Below, piece by piece: positions 8,677 to 19,169 of a stretch of 64,000 nucleotides of DNA (the stretch's first letter is position 1; every line of letters starts with the position of its first letter). A model generated the notes under the pieces. That model did not search any database and was not told the DNA's origin. It worked only from the letters and a program-made list of their open reading frames with translations. The translations under genes and the position numbers were made by a program. Source of the stretch: Vreelandella lutescens (GTDB lineage: Bacteria; Pseudomonadota; Gammaproteobacteria; Pseudomonadales; Halomonadaceae); the NCBI RefSeq assembly GCF_014640815.1, contig NZ_BMHM01000002.1, positions 124,001 through 188,000 of the forward strand, in the 5' to 3' direction.

Positions 8677-9141
8677 ATGAAGCGCAGTAAAACCATGGAG
8701 TTTGGCGTTGGCCTGTTTATGTTGGCAGGGATTGTTGGGCTGGTGTTTCTTGGCCTGCGTGTCAGCGGCTTAACGCTCTCAGCGCCCTCAGATACGTTCC
8801 GCCTTGAGGCAAATTTTGCCAACATCGGTGGGTTAAAGCCGCGCGCTCGCGTCACGATGGCAGGGGTGACGGTGGGCCGTGTAGAGGCAATAGAGTTGGA
8901 TACAGAGTGGTACGACGCCCGCGTTACGCTCAGTTTGAACAGTGAGCTTGAAGGGCAGCTTTCTCAAGATACAACGGCGGCCATTTTAACGGCGGGCCTG
9001 CTGGGTGAGCAGTACATAGGCTTAAGTGTGGGCGGCGCGCCCGAGATGCTGCAGGAGGGCGATGTGATTCGCGATACGCAGTCTGCGCTGGTGCTTGAAG
9101 AACTAATTCAGCAATTTGTATCCAATATGGTCAGCAACTAA
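8677..9141 (+). CDS. mlaD: Phospholipid transport MCE-domain protein MlaD
   Basis: A 154-residue protein with one N-terminal membrane helix (KTMEFGVGLFMLAGIVGLVF) and a single MCE domain (FRLEANFANIGGLKPRARVTM...). MlaD hexamers form the lipid channel on the periplasmic face of MlaFEDB. It is shorter than the E. coli protein (183 residues), with a truncated C-terminal tail, a normal variation. GGTGGAG lies just before the ATG. Confidence 0.95.
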   Translation: MKRSKTMEFGVGLFMLAGIVGLVFLGLRVSGLTLSAPSDTFRLEANFANIGGLKPRARVTMAGVTVGRVEAIELDTEWYDARVTLSLNSELEGQLSQDTTAAILTAGLLGEQYIGLSVGGAPEMLQEGDVIRDTQSALVLEELIQQFVSNMVSN

Positions 9142-9177
9142 ACACCGTTGGTCACTTTCAGCAAAGAGGTCACTACG

Positions 9178-9831
9178 ATGCAAAATATTTTATCGACGTT
9201 TATTCAGCGATTCACGCTCGCCGTCATGCTGCTAATGACTCCACTGATGGCCCAGGCGCAAACAGCGTCACCAGAAGCGATGATTCGTGAAAACATCGAA
9301 TCCTTTATGAGTCAGATTAATGGCAAAGAAGATTACTATGCCAATAACTTGGATGAGCTGAAAGCGCTGGTGAACGACAGCCTGAACGAAGTGGCCGATT
9401 TTCGCTACATCGGGGCGAGTGTGATGGGTAGCTACTTCCGCAATGCAACGCCCGAGCAGCGCAGCCAGTTTGCCAACGTATTTCGTCAAACGCTGATTGA
9501 TACCTACACACGGGGATTAGTCACGTTTGATTACGATGAGCTGCGTGTGCTGAGTGACCAGCGCGGCCAGCGTCATGAAGACCAGGCCAGCGTTGATATG
9601 GAAGTCGTTGCCAACAATGGTCAGGTTTACCCCGTCAGCTACAGCCTGCGTCTTTCTGATGGCCAGTGGCGCGTCGTCAACGTGATTGTAAATGGCATTA
9701 ACCTAGGATTGACCTTCCGTAATCAATTTGACCAGGCCATGCGCGAAAATAACCGCGACTACGATGCAGTGATTCGTGGTTGGGCACCAGAAATTGGTGT
9801 GGATGAGTTAGAGCAGGGAGGCGACGCGTGA
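9178..9831 (+). CDS. mlaC: Periplasmic phospholipid-binding protein MlaC
   Basis: A 217-residue exported protein. The start MQNILSTFIQRFTLAVMLLM at 9178 gives a typical signal peptide ending near AQA-QTASPE (about residue 26) and has AAAGAGG 9 nt upstream; the frame opens at 9148 but those extra residues would spoil the signal. MlaC carries lipid between the outer-membrane MlaA-porin complex and MlaFEDB. MlaA is not in this window. Confidence 0.94.
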   Translation: MQNILSTFIQRFTLAVMLLMTPLMAQAQTASPEAMIRENIESFMSQINGKEDYYANNLDELKALVNDSLNEVADFRYIGASVMGSYFRNATPEQRSQFANVFRQTLIDTYTRGLVTFDYDELRVLSDQRGQRHEDQASVDMEVVANNGQVYPVSYSLRLSDGQWRVVNVIVNGINLGLTFRNQFDQAMRENNRDYDAVIRGWAPEIGVDELEQGGDA

Positions 9832-10160
9832 CGTCGTTGCTTTCCCGTTCAGAGGTGTCTTTGACCGTGCAGGGTGACACGCTGGTAGCGACGGGCGACC
9901 TCACCATGAGTGCGGCGGCTGAAGTGGCTGCTGCCGGTGTGAAGTGGCTGCGTGGTGCGCAGTATTCAGAGGTTTGTTTTGACTTTGGTCAGGTCAACAA
10001 GGCCAGTAGCGTTGCTATCAGTGTTTTATTTGAGTGGCTCCGTGCTTGTCAGGCACTTGAAGTGACGGTGCGATCAATCGTGCTGTCAGCCCCGCTTGAG
10101 CGTCTAGCTTCTCTGGCAGAGCTAGACGCGTTGACTTCGCCCCCCGCCGTTTCTACTTAA
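9828..10160 (+). CDS. mlaB: STAS-domain protein MlaB
   Basis: A 110-residue cytoplasmic STAS-domain protein that binds MlaF and stabilises the transporter. It starts at a GTG that overlaps the mlaC stop codon (GTGA, 9828-9831), a translational-coupling junction. Sequence similarity within STAS proteins is low, so the name rests on operon position as well as on the pattern LVATGDLTMSAAAEV and the central FDFGQVNKASSVAISVLFEW. Confidence 0.9.
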   Translation: MTSLLSRSEVSLTVQGDTLVATGDLTMSAAAEVAAAGVKWLRGAQYSEVCFDFGQVNKASSVAISVLFEWLRACQALEVTVRSIVLSAPLERLASLAELDALTSPPAVST

Positions 10161-10174
10161 TACGAGTGACCTTC

Positions 10175-10200
10175 CAGAGCAGCCTTCGGGCTGCTCTGTT
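10175..10200 (+). terminator. Terminator after mlaB
   Basis: A perfect 10-bp stem (CAGAGCAGCC / GGCTGCTCTG) closed by a TTCG tetraloop, 14 nt after the mlaB stop. The following T-run is short (TTGATTG), so termination may be partial and allow read-through to ibaG. Confidence 0.65.
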
Positions 10201-10300
10201 GATTGATGGGGTTACCCAGCATCGCCAAGCGTGCTGCTTTTCTTTATCATGTTCGCCTATTGCTTACTATTTCAATGACCCCAAAGGAGTTTCCTGTCTC

Positions 10301-11825
<1,525 letters not shown>

Positions 11826-11853
11826 GCCACGCGGACAACACTGGCCTTACATC

Positions 11854-12507
11854 ATGAGTAAGCAACTGATTTTAGCCCTTTCAAAAGGGCGTATCTTGGA
11901 TGAAACCCTGCCGCTATTGGCAGATGCGGGCATTACGCCCGCCGAAGATTTAAGCAAAAGTCGCAAATTGCTCTTCGATACCAACTTGCCTGACGTGAAG
12001 CTGGTGATCATCCGCGCCACCGATGTGCCCACCTACGTACAGCTGGGTGCGGCAGACGTCGGTATTGCGGGCAAAGACGTGCTGCTGGAGCATGGTGCTG
12101 AAGGGCTGTATGAGCCGCTGGATTTGGAGATTGCCCGCTGCAAGCTGATGACCGCGGGCGTTACCGGGCAGCCCCCTGCCAAAGCTCGCCGCCGCGTGGC
12201 GACCAAGTTTGTTAATGTGGCGCGCCGTTACTACGCCGAGCAGGGTATTCAGGCAGAGGTCATCAAGCTTTATGGTGCGATGGAACTCGCCCCGCTGATG
12301 AACTTGGCCGATGAGATCGTCGATATCGTCGATACCGGTAACACGTTGCGCGCTAACGGAATGGAGCCCCGCGAGCTTATTGCGCATATCAGCACGCGCT
12401 TAGTGGTGAATAAAGCGGCTATGACCATGAAGCATGACCGTATCAAGCCGCTGCTAGCCCGCCTGGAAAGCGCCGTGAAAAAGCGTCAGACGCAGCCTAT
12501 TGAATGA
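11854..12507 (+). CDS. hisG: ATP phosphoribosyltransferase, short form HisG
   Basis: A 217-residue HisG catalysing the first step of histidine synthesis from ATP and PRPP. The PRPP-binding motif [17 protein letters not shown] lies near residues 150-166. The length shows the short (HisG-S) form: it lacks the C-terminal regulatory ACT-like domain of the E. coli enzyme (299 residues) and should need a separate HisZ subunit for activity and histidine feedback. No hisZ is in the window. The ATG at 11854 gives the family start [14 protein letters not shown]. Confidence 0.95.
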   Translation: MSKQLILALSKGRILDETLPLLADAGITPAEDLSKSRKLLFDTNLPDVKLVIIRATDVPTYVQLGAADVGIAGKDVLLEHGAEGLYEPLDLEIARCKLMTAGVTGQPPAKARRRVATKFVNVARRYYAEQGIQAEVIKLYGAMELAPLMNLADEIVDIVDTGNTLRANGMEPRELIAHISTRLVVNKAAMTMKHDRIKPLLARLESAVKKRQTQPIE

Positions 12508-12520
12508 CACGAGGTTCATC

Positions 12521-13837
12521 ATGAGCGATACAACCACAGCCACCATTGCCCGTCTCTCTACGCGTGAGTCGGCGTTCCATCAGCGTCTAGATGCGCTGCT
12601 GGATTGGGAGGGCGTCTCTGATAAAGCGGTCCAGGCTCGTGTTGAAGAAATTCTGGCAGACGTCAAGCAGCGCGGCGACCAAGCGGTGATTGAAGCCACT
12701 AACCGCTTTGACCGCCTGTCGGTTGAGTCGATGACTCAATTGCGTTTGACGCCAGAGCAGTTAAAAAAAGCATACGATGGCTTGCCAGCCGAGCAGCGCG
12801 ATGCGCTGGCGACTGCTGCTGAGCGCATCAAGCGCTACCACGAGCGGCAAAAACCGACCTCTTGGCAGTATGAAGAGGCCGATGGCACGGTGTTAGGGCA
12901 AAAAGTAACGCCGCTGGATCGGGCGGGTATTTATGTCCCGGGTGGAAAGGCGGCGTACCCTTCCTCTGTGTTGATGAATGCGATTCCTGCCCATGTGGCG
13001 GGAGTGCGTGAGATCGTGATGGTGGTGCCTACCCCCGATGGGGTGCTGAACGATCTGGTGCTGGCTGCTGCCCACTTAGCCGGCGTGGACTACGTGTTCA
13101 CTATTGGTGGGGCACAGGCAGTTGCTGCCCTGGCCTACGGTACGCAAAGTGTTCCGCGTGTCGATAAGATCGTTGGGCCGGGGAATATCTATGTGGCGAC
13201 CGCTAAGCGGGCGGTATTCGGTCAGGTAGGCATTGATATGATTGCTGGGCCTTCCGAAATTATGGTGGTGTCAGATGGGCAAACCGACCCGGACTGGATT
13301 GCCATGGACCTCTTCTCTCAGGCAGAGCATGACGAAGATGCTCAGGCGATTCTGGTCAGTTGGGATGCCGCGCACCTAGATGCCGTGGCAGAGTCCATAG
13401 AGCGGTTGTTGCCGACGCTTGAGCGCGAAGAGATTGCGCGAGCATCGTTGAATCGTCGGGGCGCGCTGATTCTTTGCCAAGACCAGGCAGAGGCGGTGGA
13501 GATGATCAATCGTATTGCCCCAGAGCATTTGGAACTGTCGGTGGCCGCGCCTGAGGCGTGGCTGGACGATATCCGCCACGCTGGCGCTATCTTTATGGGT
13601 CGCCACACCTCTGAAGCGTTAGGGGATTACTGCGCAGGGCCGAACCATGTCCTGCCTACCTCCGGAACGGCGCGCTTCTCCTCGCCCCTTGGCGTGTACG
13701 ATTTTCAGAAGCGCTCTTCCATCATCCACTGCTCCCCGGAAGGGGCATCCGAGCTTGGTAAAGTTGCCTCTGTGTTGGCTCGTGGGGAGTACCTCACTGC
13801 TCATGCTCGCTCTGCCGAGTATCGGATTCGCGATTAA
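12521..13837 (+). CDS. hisD: Histidinol dehydrogenase HisD
   Basis: A 438-residue zinc enzyme that oxidises L-histidinol to L-histidine in two NAD-dependent steps. The conserved regions [40 protein letters not shown] and the catalytic and metal-ligand stretch [17 protein letters not shown] are all visible. The start [12 protein letters not shown] at 12521 follows a GAGG site and lies 13 nt after the hisG stop. In Pseudomonas the next gene would be hisC; here the next gene is convergent algW. Confidence 0.97.
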   Translation: MSDTTTATIARLSTRESAFHQRLDALLDWEGVSDKAVQARVEEILADVKQRGDQAVIEATNRFDRLSVESMTQLRLTPEQLKKAYDGLPAEQRDALATAAERIKRYHERQKPTSWQYEEADGTVLGQKVTPLDRAGIYVPGGKAAYPSSVLMNAIPAHVAGVREIVMVVPTPDGVLNDLVLAAAHLAGVDYVFTIGGAQAVAALAYGTQSVPRVDKIVGPGNIYVATAKRAVFGQVGIDMIAGPSEIMVVSDGQTDPDWIAMDLFSQAEHDEDAQAILVSWDAAHLDAVAESIERLLPTLEREEIARASLNRRGALILCQDQAEAVEMINRIAPEHLELSVAAPEAWLDDIRHAGAIFMGRHTSEALGDYCAGPNHVLPTSGTARFSSPLGVYDFQKRSSIIHCSPEGASELGKVASVLARGEYLTAHARSAEYRIRD

Positions 13838-13869
13838 CGAGCAGTGATGTCAGCGCAGACAGAGCGGTG

Positions 13870-15135
13870 TTAAGAGCCGCTCTGCCTGTCAGCTGATGTG
13901 GCGTTGGTCGGTACCGGCCTTTCTCCCACTTCTAGTGTCATCTCCATTCGCTCGCCGCCACGGACAATGGTCAGTGGTAGGGATGTCCCGGGAGGGATGG
14001 AGGCAATGTCGCTCATGGTGGCTCTGGCATCTAAAATGACTTGGTCATCAATAGACAGCAGCACATCTCCTGGCTGTAGGCCTGCTTGTGCCGCGGGCCC
14101 GCCGCTAACCACGCCTGCTACGATGACGCCTTGAGGTGTGCGTAGGCCAAATGAGGCCGCCAGCTCCCTTGATAGCGCCTGTGCCTCAATGCCGAGCCAG
14201 CCACGTATCACGCGGCCGCGGGTGACAAGCTCGTCCAGAATGCTGTGAGCAAGGTTGGCAGGAATGGCGAAGCCAATCCCTTGAGAGCCGCCTGAGCGCG
14301 AGAAGATGGCCGTATTAATGCCTACCAGTGCGCCGTCAGGATTGACCAATGCGCCGCCAGAGTTGCCGGGGTTAATCGCTGCATCGGTTTGAATAAAATC
14401 TTCGTAGGCATTAAGCCCTAAATGGCTACGGCCAGTGGCGCTAATAATGCCCATCGTTACCGTTTGGCCGACGCCAAAAGGGTTTCCGATGGCGAGTGCA
14501 ACATCCCCGACAGCAACCTCTTCAGAATCAGCCAGTTCAATCACCGGTAAGTCCTCAAGGTCGATTCGCAGTACCGCCAAGTCGCTTTCTGGGTCAGTGC
14601 CTATGACTTCCGCTAGCGTTTCTCGCCCATCCCGAAGCGCTACCTGGATTTGGTCAGCACCATTAATCACGTGGTGGTTCGTCAGTACATAGCCGTCGTT
14701 GCTGACGATAACGCCCGAGCCAAGACTCGATAGCATGCGTTGGTGGGTGGTGGCATCGTCACCGCTGAAGAACTGTTGGAAAAAAGGGTCTGACATGAGT
14801 GGGTGCTGGTCACGCTCCACAATTCGTGAAGAGTAGATGTTTACCACGGCAGGCGCTGCTTGATTAACCGCATTGGAGTAGCTGGCTGGGCCTTGGTTGC
14901 GGGTTAGCGGCGCTGCTTGACGAACATCGGGCGCAGGACGGTTAGCCGTTGGTTCGTTGCTGGTAGTGGGTACCAGTGCTGGGGGGGGGTCTACTATAGG
15001 GGGTGTTTCCACCGTAACAGGTGGTGTCTGCCGGAACGGGTTGGGGAGCTGCTCTGGGAATGCGAGCAGTAGCACGGAGGCGAGCAAGAGCCCCGTGATA
15101 ATGGGCCATAAATAGGGCAGCACAAAACGGTGCAT
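13870..15135 (-). CDS. algW: Membrane-anchored HtrA-type serine protease AlgW/DegS
   Basis: A 421-residue protein with an N-terminal signal anchor (about residues 7-26), a Pro-rich periplasmic linker (37-80), a trypsin-like domain and one C-terminal PDZ domain (about 310-400). The catalytic triad reads H155 (LTNHHV), D185 (ESDLAVL) and S259 (NPGNSGG). A single PDZ domain and membrane anchor mark the DegS/AlgW regulatory type, which senses misfolded porins and cleaves the anti-sigma factor RseA/MucA. The ATG at 15135 is preceded by GAGGAA. A run of nine C residues encodes the linker prolines 50-52. Confidence 0.92.
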   Translation of the reverse strand: MHRFVLPYLWPIITGLLLASVLLLAFPEQLPNPFRQTPPVTVETPPIVDPPPALVPTTSNEPTANRPAPDVRQAAPLTRNQGPASYSNAVNQAAPAVVNIYSSRIVERDQHPLMSDPFFQQFFSGDDATTHQRMLSSLGSGVIVSNDGYVLTNHHVINGADQIQVALRDGRETLAEVIGTDPESDLAVLRIDLEDLPVIELADSEEVAVGDVALAIGNPFGVGQTVTMGIISATGRSHLGLNAYEDFIQTDAAINPGNSGGALVNPDGALVGINTAIFSRSGGSQGIGFAIPANLAHSILDELVTRGRVIRGWLGIEAQALSRELAASFGLRTPQGVIVAGVVSGGPAAQAGLQPGDVLLSIDDQVILDARATMSDIASIPPGTSLPLTIVRGGERMEMTLEVGERPVPTNATSADRQSGS

Positions 15136-15276
15136 GCGAAAGTTCCTCAGCGTGTGGCAGTCTAAACGGTCGCGAGGTTCGCGATAACGTGAAGCGAGTT
15201 TTACAATGGCGCTATGGTAACACTGAATGCCACTGTGCCTCACGGGGGCTGGCTTAATTGCGATAAAGGAGTGAGT

Positions 15277-16038
15277 GTGAATCACCGTGATCAGCTAGTA
15301 GCGGCCTGCGACCATCAATTGCGCGCTGGCCAGTTCAAAGATTTCACCATTAATGGCCTGCAGGTTGAAGGGCGTGAACAAGTGCAGCGGGTAATGTCGG
15401 GAGTCACCGCGTGCCAAGCGTTGCTTGAAGAGGCTGTGGCTTGGCAGGCAGATTTGCTGCTTGTGCACCATGGCTATTTCTGGAAGAACGAGCCGGTACC
15501 CATTACCGGTATGAAGCAGCGTCGCATCAAGACTCTGCTGGCCAACGATATCAGTCTTTTGGCGTATCACTTACCGCTGGATGCTCATGCGGAGATGGGA
15601 AATAACGCTGAGTTGGCCAAGCGTTTGGGGTGGAAGGTAGAAGGGTGTTTGGACGGTGAGCTAGGTGAGGGTTTGCTCTGGTCGGGGCGTTTGGTGGTGC
15701 CGCAGACTATTGGTGAGTTGGCGAAACAGGTGGGGGTGACGCTTCAGCGTGAGCCACTGGTCATTGAAGCGTTTAATAGTGAACCCATTGAGCGCATTGC
15801 TTGGTGTACCGGTGGGGCCCAGGACATGATCGTGGACGCCTATGACGCAGGAGCGCAGGTGTTTGTATCGGGGGAGATTTCGGAAAGAACGACGCACTTA
15901 GCGCGAGAGATGGGTATCCACTACATTGCGGCTGGCCATCATGCCACCGAGCGCTACGGCGTACAGGCGCTGGGGGAGTGGTTGGCCAGTGAGTTCGATG
16001 TGGAGCATCGCTTTGTGGATATTGATAATCCGGCTTAA
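15277..16038 (+). CDS. Nif3-like dinuclear metal-centre protein (YbgI family)
   Basis: A 253-residue Nif3/YbgI family protein, known structurally as a hexameric toroid with a two-metal site per subunit; its biological role is unsettled (GTP cyclohydrolase I type 2-like annotations are common). Metal-ligand motifs LLVHHGYFWK (HH) and the C-terminal IAAGHHATERYG are present. I chose the GTG at 15277, which has AAAGGA six nt upstream. It is divergent from algW. Confidence 0.9.
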   Translation: MNHRDQLVAACDHQLRAGQFKDFTINGLQVEGREQVQRVMSGVTACQALLEEAVAWQADLLLVHHGYFWKNEPVPITGMKQRRIKTLLANDISLLAYHLPLDAHAEMGNNAELAKRLGWKVEGCLDGELGEGLLWSGRLVVPQTIGELAKQVGVTLQREPLVIEAFNSEPIERIAWCTGGAQDMIVDAYDAGAQVFVSGEISERTTHLAREMGIHYIAAGHHATERYGVQALGEWLASEFDVEHRFVDIDNPA

Positions 16039-16070
16039 TGGCGGTGATGTCGGTGTTGCTCGCCTAGGCA

Positions 16071-16100
16071 AAAGCACCGGACGGTTGCCGGTGCTTTAAT
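16071..16100. terminator. Bidirectional terminator between nif3-like gene and zapG
   Basis: A perfect 10-bp stem AAAGCACCGG / CCGGTGCTTT with a 7-nt loop, flanked by A and T on both sides, between two convergent genes. Confidence 0.8.
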
Positions 16101-16119
16101 GTGTTTTCTGGCCAAAGGC

Positions 16120-16557
16120 TTAGTAGCGAGGAGGCTGGGCGGGAGTGCTGTCTTGTGACTTGTTCTCTTTTAAACCGAAATCTTCTGACAGCGTGCCGTT
16201 TTTTCCAGCCGCGTAATCTCTTGGCATGGCGACACCTTGGTCATTTTCCGGGTTGGAGGCTGGCTGTGATAACGGCTTCACATTGCTCAGCTTCCACTGA
16301 GTGGCCTCACTCTCTACCTGTTGTTCAAGCAGGTCAGCTTCATGGCGAATATTCTCCAGGCGCTCCTGTATGCTGGTGAGGTGGCTGCTCATGCCTTTTT
16401 TTAGATCAGCGATTTGGTGTTCACGTTCAAGCAGGGTCTGCTTAAGTGAAGAGACATCCCGCGCACCTTTGCTGAAAAGGCGATAGCACACCAAGCCGAT
16501 AATAAAACCGACGATTAAGCCAATGATTGCAAAAGTGAGTGGCGAGCTTGCTTCCAC
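16120..16557 (-). CDS. zapG: Cell-division-associated membrane protein ZapG/YhcB (DUF1043)
   Basis: A 145-residue protein with one N-terminal membrane helix (PLTFAIIGLIVGFIIGLVCYRL), a coiled coil (about residues 35-85) and a low-complexity C-terminal tail. This is the YhcB/ZapG architecture, linked in E. coli to division and envelope synthesis. The GTG at 16557 follows GGGAGAAG; the open frame upstream to 16620 adds residues not seen in the family. It is divergent from zapE, as in E. coli. Confidence 0.87.
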   Translation of the reverse strand: MEASSPLTFAIIGLIVGFIIGLVCYRLFSKGARDVSSLKQTLLEREHQIADLKKGMSSHLTSIQERLENIRHEADLLEQQVESEATQWKLSNVKPLSQPASNPENDQGVAMPRDYAAGKNGTLSEDFGLKENKSQDSTPAQPPRY

Positions 16558-16657
16558 AGTCTTCTCCCTAAGTAATGTGCGCCGCTGAACACAGGGCGAG
16601 GCTTTGAAATACAGCCCCATTATAGGCGCGTGTCAGTCGGTTGGGTCAATCCGCTCA

Positions 16658-16685
16658 TGCGCTTAGCGTGTAAGGGGCGTATAAT
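16658..16685 (+). promoter_or_regulatory. Possible zapE promoter
   Basis: A perfect TATAAT is at 16680-16685, about 88 nt before the zapE start. No good -35 hexamer is found at 16-18 nt spacing, so this is weak evidence. Confidence 0.3.
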
Positions 16686-16772
16686 TAGCCTCATTTTGTT
16701 GAGCAAGCTTTGTCAGACGTGCGGCGGCGCGTCGACGATACGGCTTAGACAATGCGTTGAGGGAGCACATTA

Positions 16773-17954
16773 ATGCCATCAGTATCTGCGCGTCAGGCGT
16801 CCGATTCAACCCGTCGGCCAACGCCCCTTGAGCGCTATCAAGCCGATCTCAAGCGAAGTGATTTTCAATATGATGCTGCTCAAGAGCAGGCGGTAAAGCA
16901 TCTTCAGCGTCTCTATGATGAGCTCTTGTCCGTGCCCACCACCGTGCCAAAAGCAGTGGTTGCCAGTAAAGGTATCAAAGCCAAGATGGCAGGGCTGCTG
17001 GGTAAAAAGAGCGAATCTGTCAAACCGCCGGTGCCACAGGTCAAGGGGCTCTATTTTTGGGGTGGCGTGGGGCGTGGTAAAACATATCTGGTAGACACTT
17101 TTTATGAAGCGTTGCCTTTTCCAGAAAAGATGCGCACGCATTTCCATCGTTTCATGCAGCGGGTGCATAACGAGCTCACGCACTATAAAGGGCAAAAAAA
17201 TCCGCTTACGCTAATTGCAAGTAAGTTTGCCGCTGAGGCGCGAGTGATCTGCTTTGATGAGTTTTTTGTCAAAGATATTACCGATGCCATGATTTTGGCT
17301 AATTTATTGGAAGCGCTGTTTGAGCGCGGTGTGGTGCTGGTCGCAACGTCTAATATTGTGCCAGACGATCTTTATAAAGATGGTTTGCAGCGTGCGCGGT
17401 TTGTGCCTGCGATTGAGCTTGTCAATCGTCATTGTGACGTGGTTAATGTCGACTCAGGTATTGATTATCGCCTGCGTGCGCTTGAGCGGGCAGAAATTTT
17501 TCATGCGCCCTTAGATGATGCCGCCAACCAAGAGTTAGCTCGCAGCTTTAGAGAAATTGCAGGGCAGCCAGGAGAGGAAGACGCGCCGCTGGAAATCAAC
17601 CATCGGGTGCTGAAAACTCGCCGCTTACATGAGGATGTCGTGTGGTTTGAGTTTGCTGAGCTGTGTGATGGCCCCCGCAGCCAAAATGACTATATTGAGC
17701 TTGCGCGGGAGTTTCACACGGTGCTGGTGGCCAATGTGCCCCAAATGGATGGCAAAACGGACGATCAGGCGCGGCGTTTTATTAATATGGTCGATGAGTT
17801 TTATGATCGCGGCGTGAAGCTATTGATGTCCGCCGAGGTGCCGGTAGAGTCGCTTTATAGCGATGGCAAACTCACGTTTGAATTCCAGCGCACTCTGTCA
17901 AGGTTGCAGGAAATGCAGTCTCGTGAGTACCTAGCATTGCCGCATAAGCCCTAG
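16773..17954 (+). CDS. zapE: Cell division protein ZapE (AFG1-like ATPase)
   Basis: A 393-residue AFG1/ZapE P-loop ATPase with Walker A GGVGRGKTYL (about residues 97-106), Walker B VICFDEFFVKD and the sensor TSNIVPDDLY. E. coli ZapE associates with the Z-ring late in constriction and under stress. An insertion of about 20 residues (SKGIKAKMAGLLGKKSESVK) before Walker A is lineage-specific. It is divergent from zapG and upstream of rplM, matching the usual neighbourhood. Confidence 0.94.
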   Translation: MPSVSARQASDSTRRPTPLERYQADLKRSDFQYDAAQEQAVKHLQRLYDELLSVPTTVPKAVVASKGIKAKMAGLLGKKSESVKPPVPQVKGLYFWGGVGRGKTYLVDTFYEALPFPEKMRTHFHRFMQRVHNELTHYKGQKNPLTLIASKFAAEARVICFDEFFVKDITDAMILANLLEALFERGVVLVATSNIVPDDLYKDGLQRARFVPAIELVNRHCDVVNVDSGIDYRLRALERAEIFHAPLDDAANQELARSFREIAGQPGEEDAPLEINHRVLKTRRLHEDVVWFEFAELCDGPRSQNDYIELAREFHTVLVANVPQMDGKTDDQARRFINMVDEFYDRGVKLLMSAEVPVESLYSDGKLTFEFQRTLSRLQEMQSREYLALPHKP

Positions 17955-17989
17955 GGTAGTAGCACGCGCTAAAAAAAGTAATAGAACAC

Positions 17990-18018
17990 TTAACTTGGGC
18001 GGATGCTTACTGTAGAAT
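17990..18018 (+). promoter_or_regulatory. rplM-rpsI promoter
   Basis: TTAACT (17990-17995) and TAGAAT (18013-18018) are separated by exactly 17 nt. Transcription would start near 18025, leaving a leader of about 105 nt before rplM. Confidence 0.5.
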
Positions 18019-18024
18019 GCCGCC

Positions 18025-18130
18025 TCGCTACATGTTGCTGGCTAAGGTCTGCAACCAAAAAAAATAGGGATGGTGCTACGCCGCTTAGCGGTGTGAGTCG
18101 CCCAACACACTTAATCTGGTGATTTCATCC
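18025..18130 (+). promoter_or_regulatory. rplM leader, possible autogenous control region
   Basis: The leader contains a run of eight A residues (18057-18064) and a hairpin at 18078-18094 (7 bp with one G-U, TTA loop). In E. coli the rplM-rpsI operon is repressed by L13 through its leader. Whether this leader folds the same way is an inference. Confidence 0.35.
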
Positions 18131-18559
18131 ATGAAGACGTTCAGTGCTAAGCCGCAGTCCGTCCAGCGCGACTGGTACATTGTCGACGCTACGGACAAAA
18201 CGCTCGGTCGTCTGGCAACCGAGATTGCTCGCCGCCTGCGTGGCAAGCATAAGCCCGAATTTACCCCTCACGTTGATACCGGCGACTATATCGTTGTGAT
18301 CAATGCAGAGAAAGTCCAAGTAACCGGTAACAAGGCGAAGGCTAAAACCTACTACCGCCACACAGGTTACCCGGGCGGTCTGCGCTCCATGACATTCGAC
18401 AAAATGCTCGACCACGCTCCTGAGCGTATCATCGAGTCTGCCGTTAAAGGCATGTTGCCGAAAGGTCCGCTGGGTCGCGCCATGTACTCCAAGTTAAAAG
18501 TGTACGCCGGTGCCGAGCATCCGCATGCTGCCCAGCAGCCGCTTGAACTGAACATCTGA
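18131..18559 (+). CDS. rplM: 50S ribosomal protein L13
   Basis: A 142-residue protein, the same length as E. coli L13, starting [20 protein letters not shown]. The ATG at 18131 matches this start; a GTG four codons earlier (18119) is open but not used in the family. L13 is an early-assembly protein of the large subunit. It is 13 nt before rpsI in the conserved pair. Confidence 0.98.
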   Translation: MKTFSAKPQSVQRDWYIVDATDKTLGRLATEIARRLRGKHKPEFTPHVDTGDYIVVINAEKVQVTGNKAKAKTYYRHTGYPGGLRSMTFDKMLDHAPERIIESAVKGMLPKGPLGRAMYSKLKVYAGAEHPHAAQQPLELNI

Positions 18560-18572
18560 GGAAATCTTCGCC

Positions 18573-18962
18573 ATGACACAGCAGTATTACGGTACCGGGC
18601 GCCGCAAGACTTCCACCGCTCGTGTGTTCCTGAAGCCGGGTTCCGGCAAAATTACCGTCAACAACCGCGAGCTTGACCAGTACTTTGGTCGCGTTACTGG
18701 TCGCATGGTTGTTCGTCAGCCGTTAGAGCTGACAGAGACTCTGAACCAGTTCGACGTCTACGTAACCGTTGAAGGCGGCGGCGGCTCTTCACAGGCTGGC
18801 GCTATTCGTCACGGCATCACGCGTGCCCTGATGAACTACAACGAAGACCTACGTCCTACGCTGCGTGCCGCTGGTTATGTGACCCGCGATGCTCGCCAAG
18901 TTGAGCGTAAGAAAGTTGGTCTGCGTAAAGCACGTCGTCGTCCGCAGTTCTCCAAGCGTTAA
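18573..18962 (+). CDS. rpsI: 30S ribosomal protein S9
   Basis: A 129-residue S9, with the family start [19 protein letters not shown] and the basic C-terminal tail [12 protein letters not shown] that reaches the P-site tRNA. It is followed directly by a strong terminator. Confidence 0.98.
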   Translation: MTQQYYGTGRRKTSTARVFLKPGSGKITVNNRELDQYFGRVTGRMVVRQPLELTETLNQFDVYVTVEGGGGSSQAGAIRHGITRALMNYNEDLRPTLRAAGYVTRDARQVERKKVGLRKARRRPQFSKR

Positions 18963-18980
18963 TTTACGCTATGCGGCAAA

Positions 18981-19012
18981 AACGCCCAGGTCAAAGACCT
19001 GGGCGTTTTTTA
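18981..19012 (+). terminator. Rho-independent terminator after rpsI
   Basis: A perfect 12-bp stem AACGCCCAGGTC / GACCTGGGCGTT with an AAA loop, followed by a run of T. Confidence 0.92.
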
Positions 19013-19169
19013 TTGGAATATCAAAAAATTATAACGCTCGTACCACCATGGTCCGGGGCGGTTGTTCTTGTGCAGAGCGCTTTGTTTTTTTAACATAGAC
19101 TGTATTTGATATTCGTCGTCGCAAGACGCCTTTGCGACGGAACGGGTAAGCTGATGGGAGAAACCAGAA

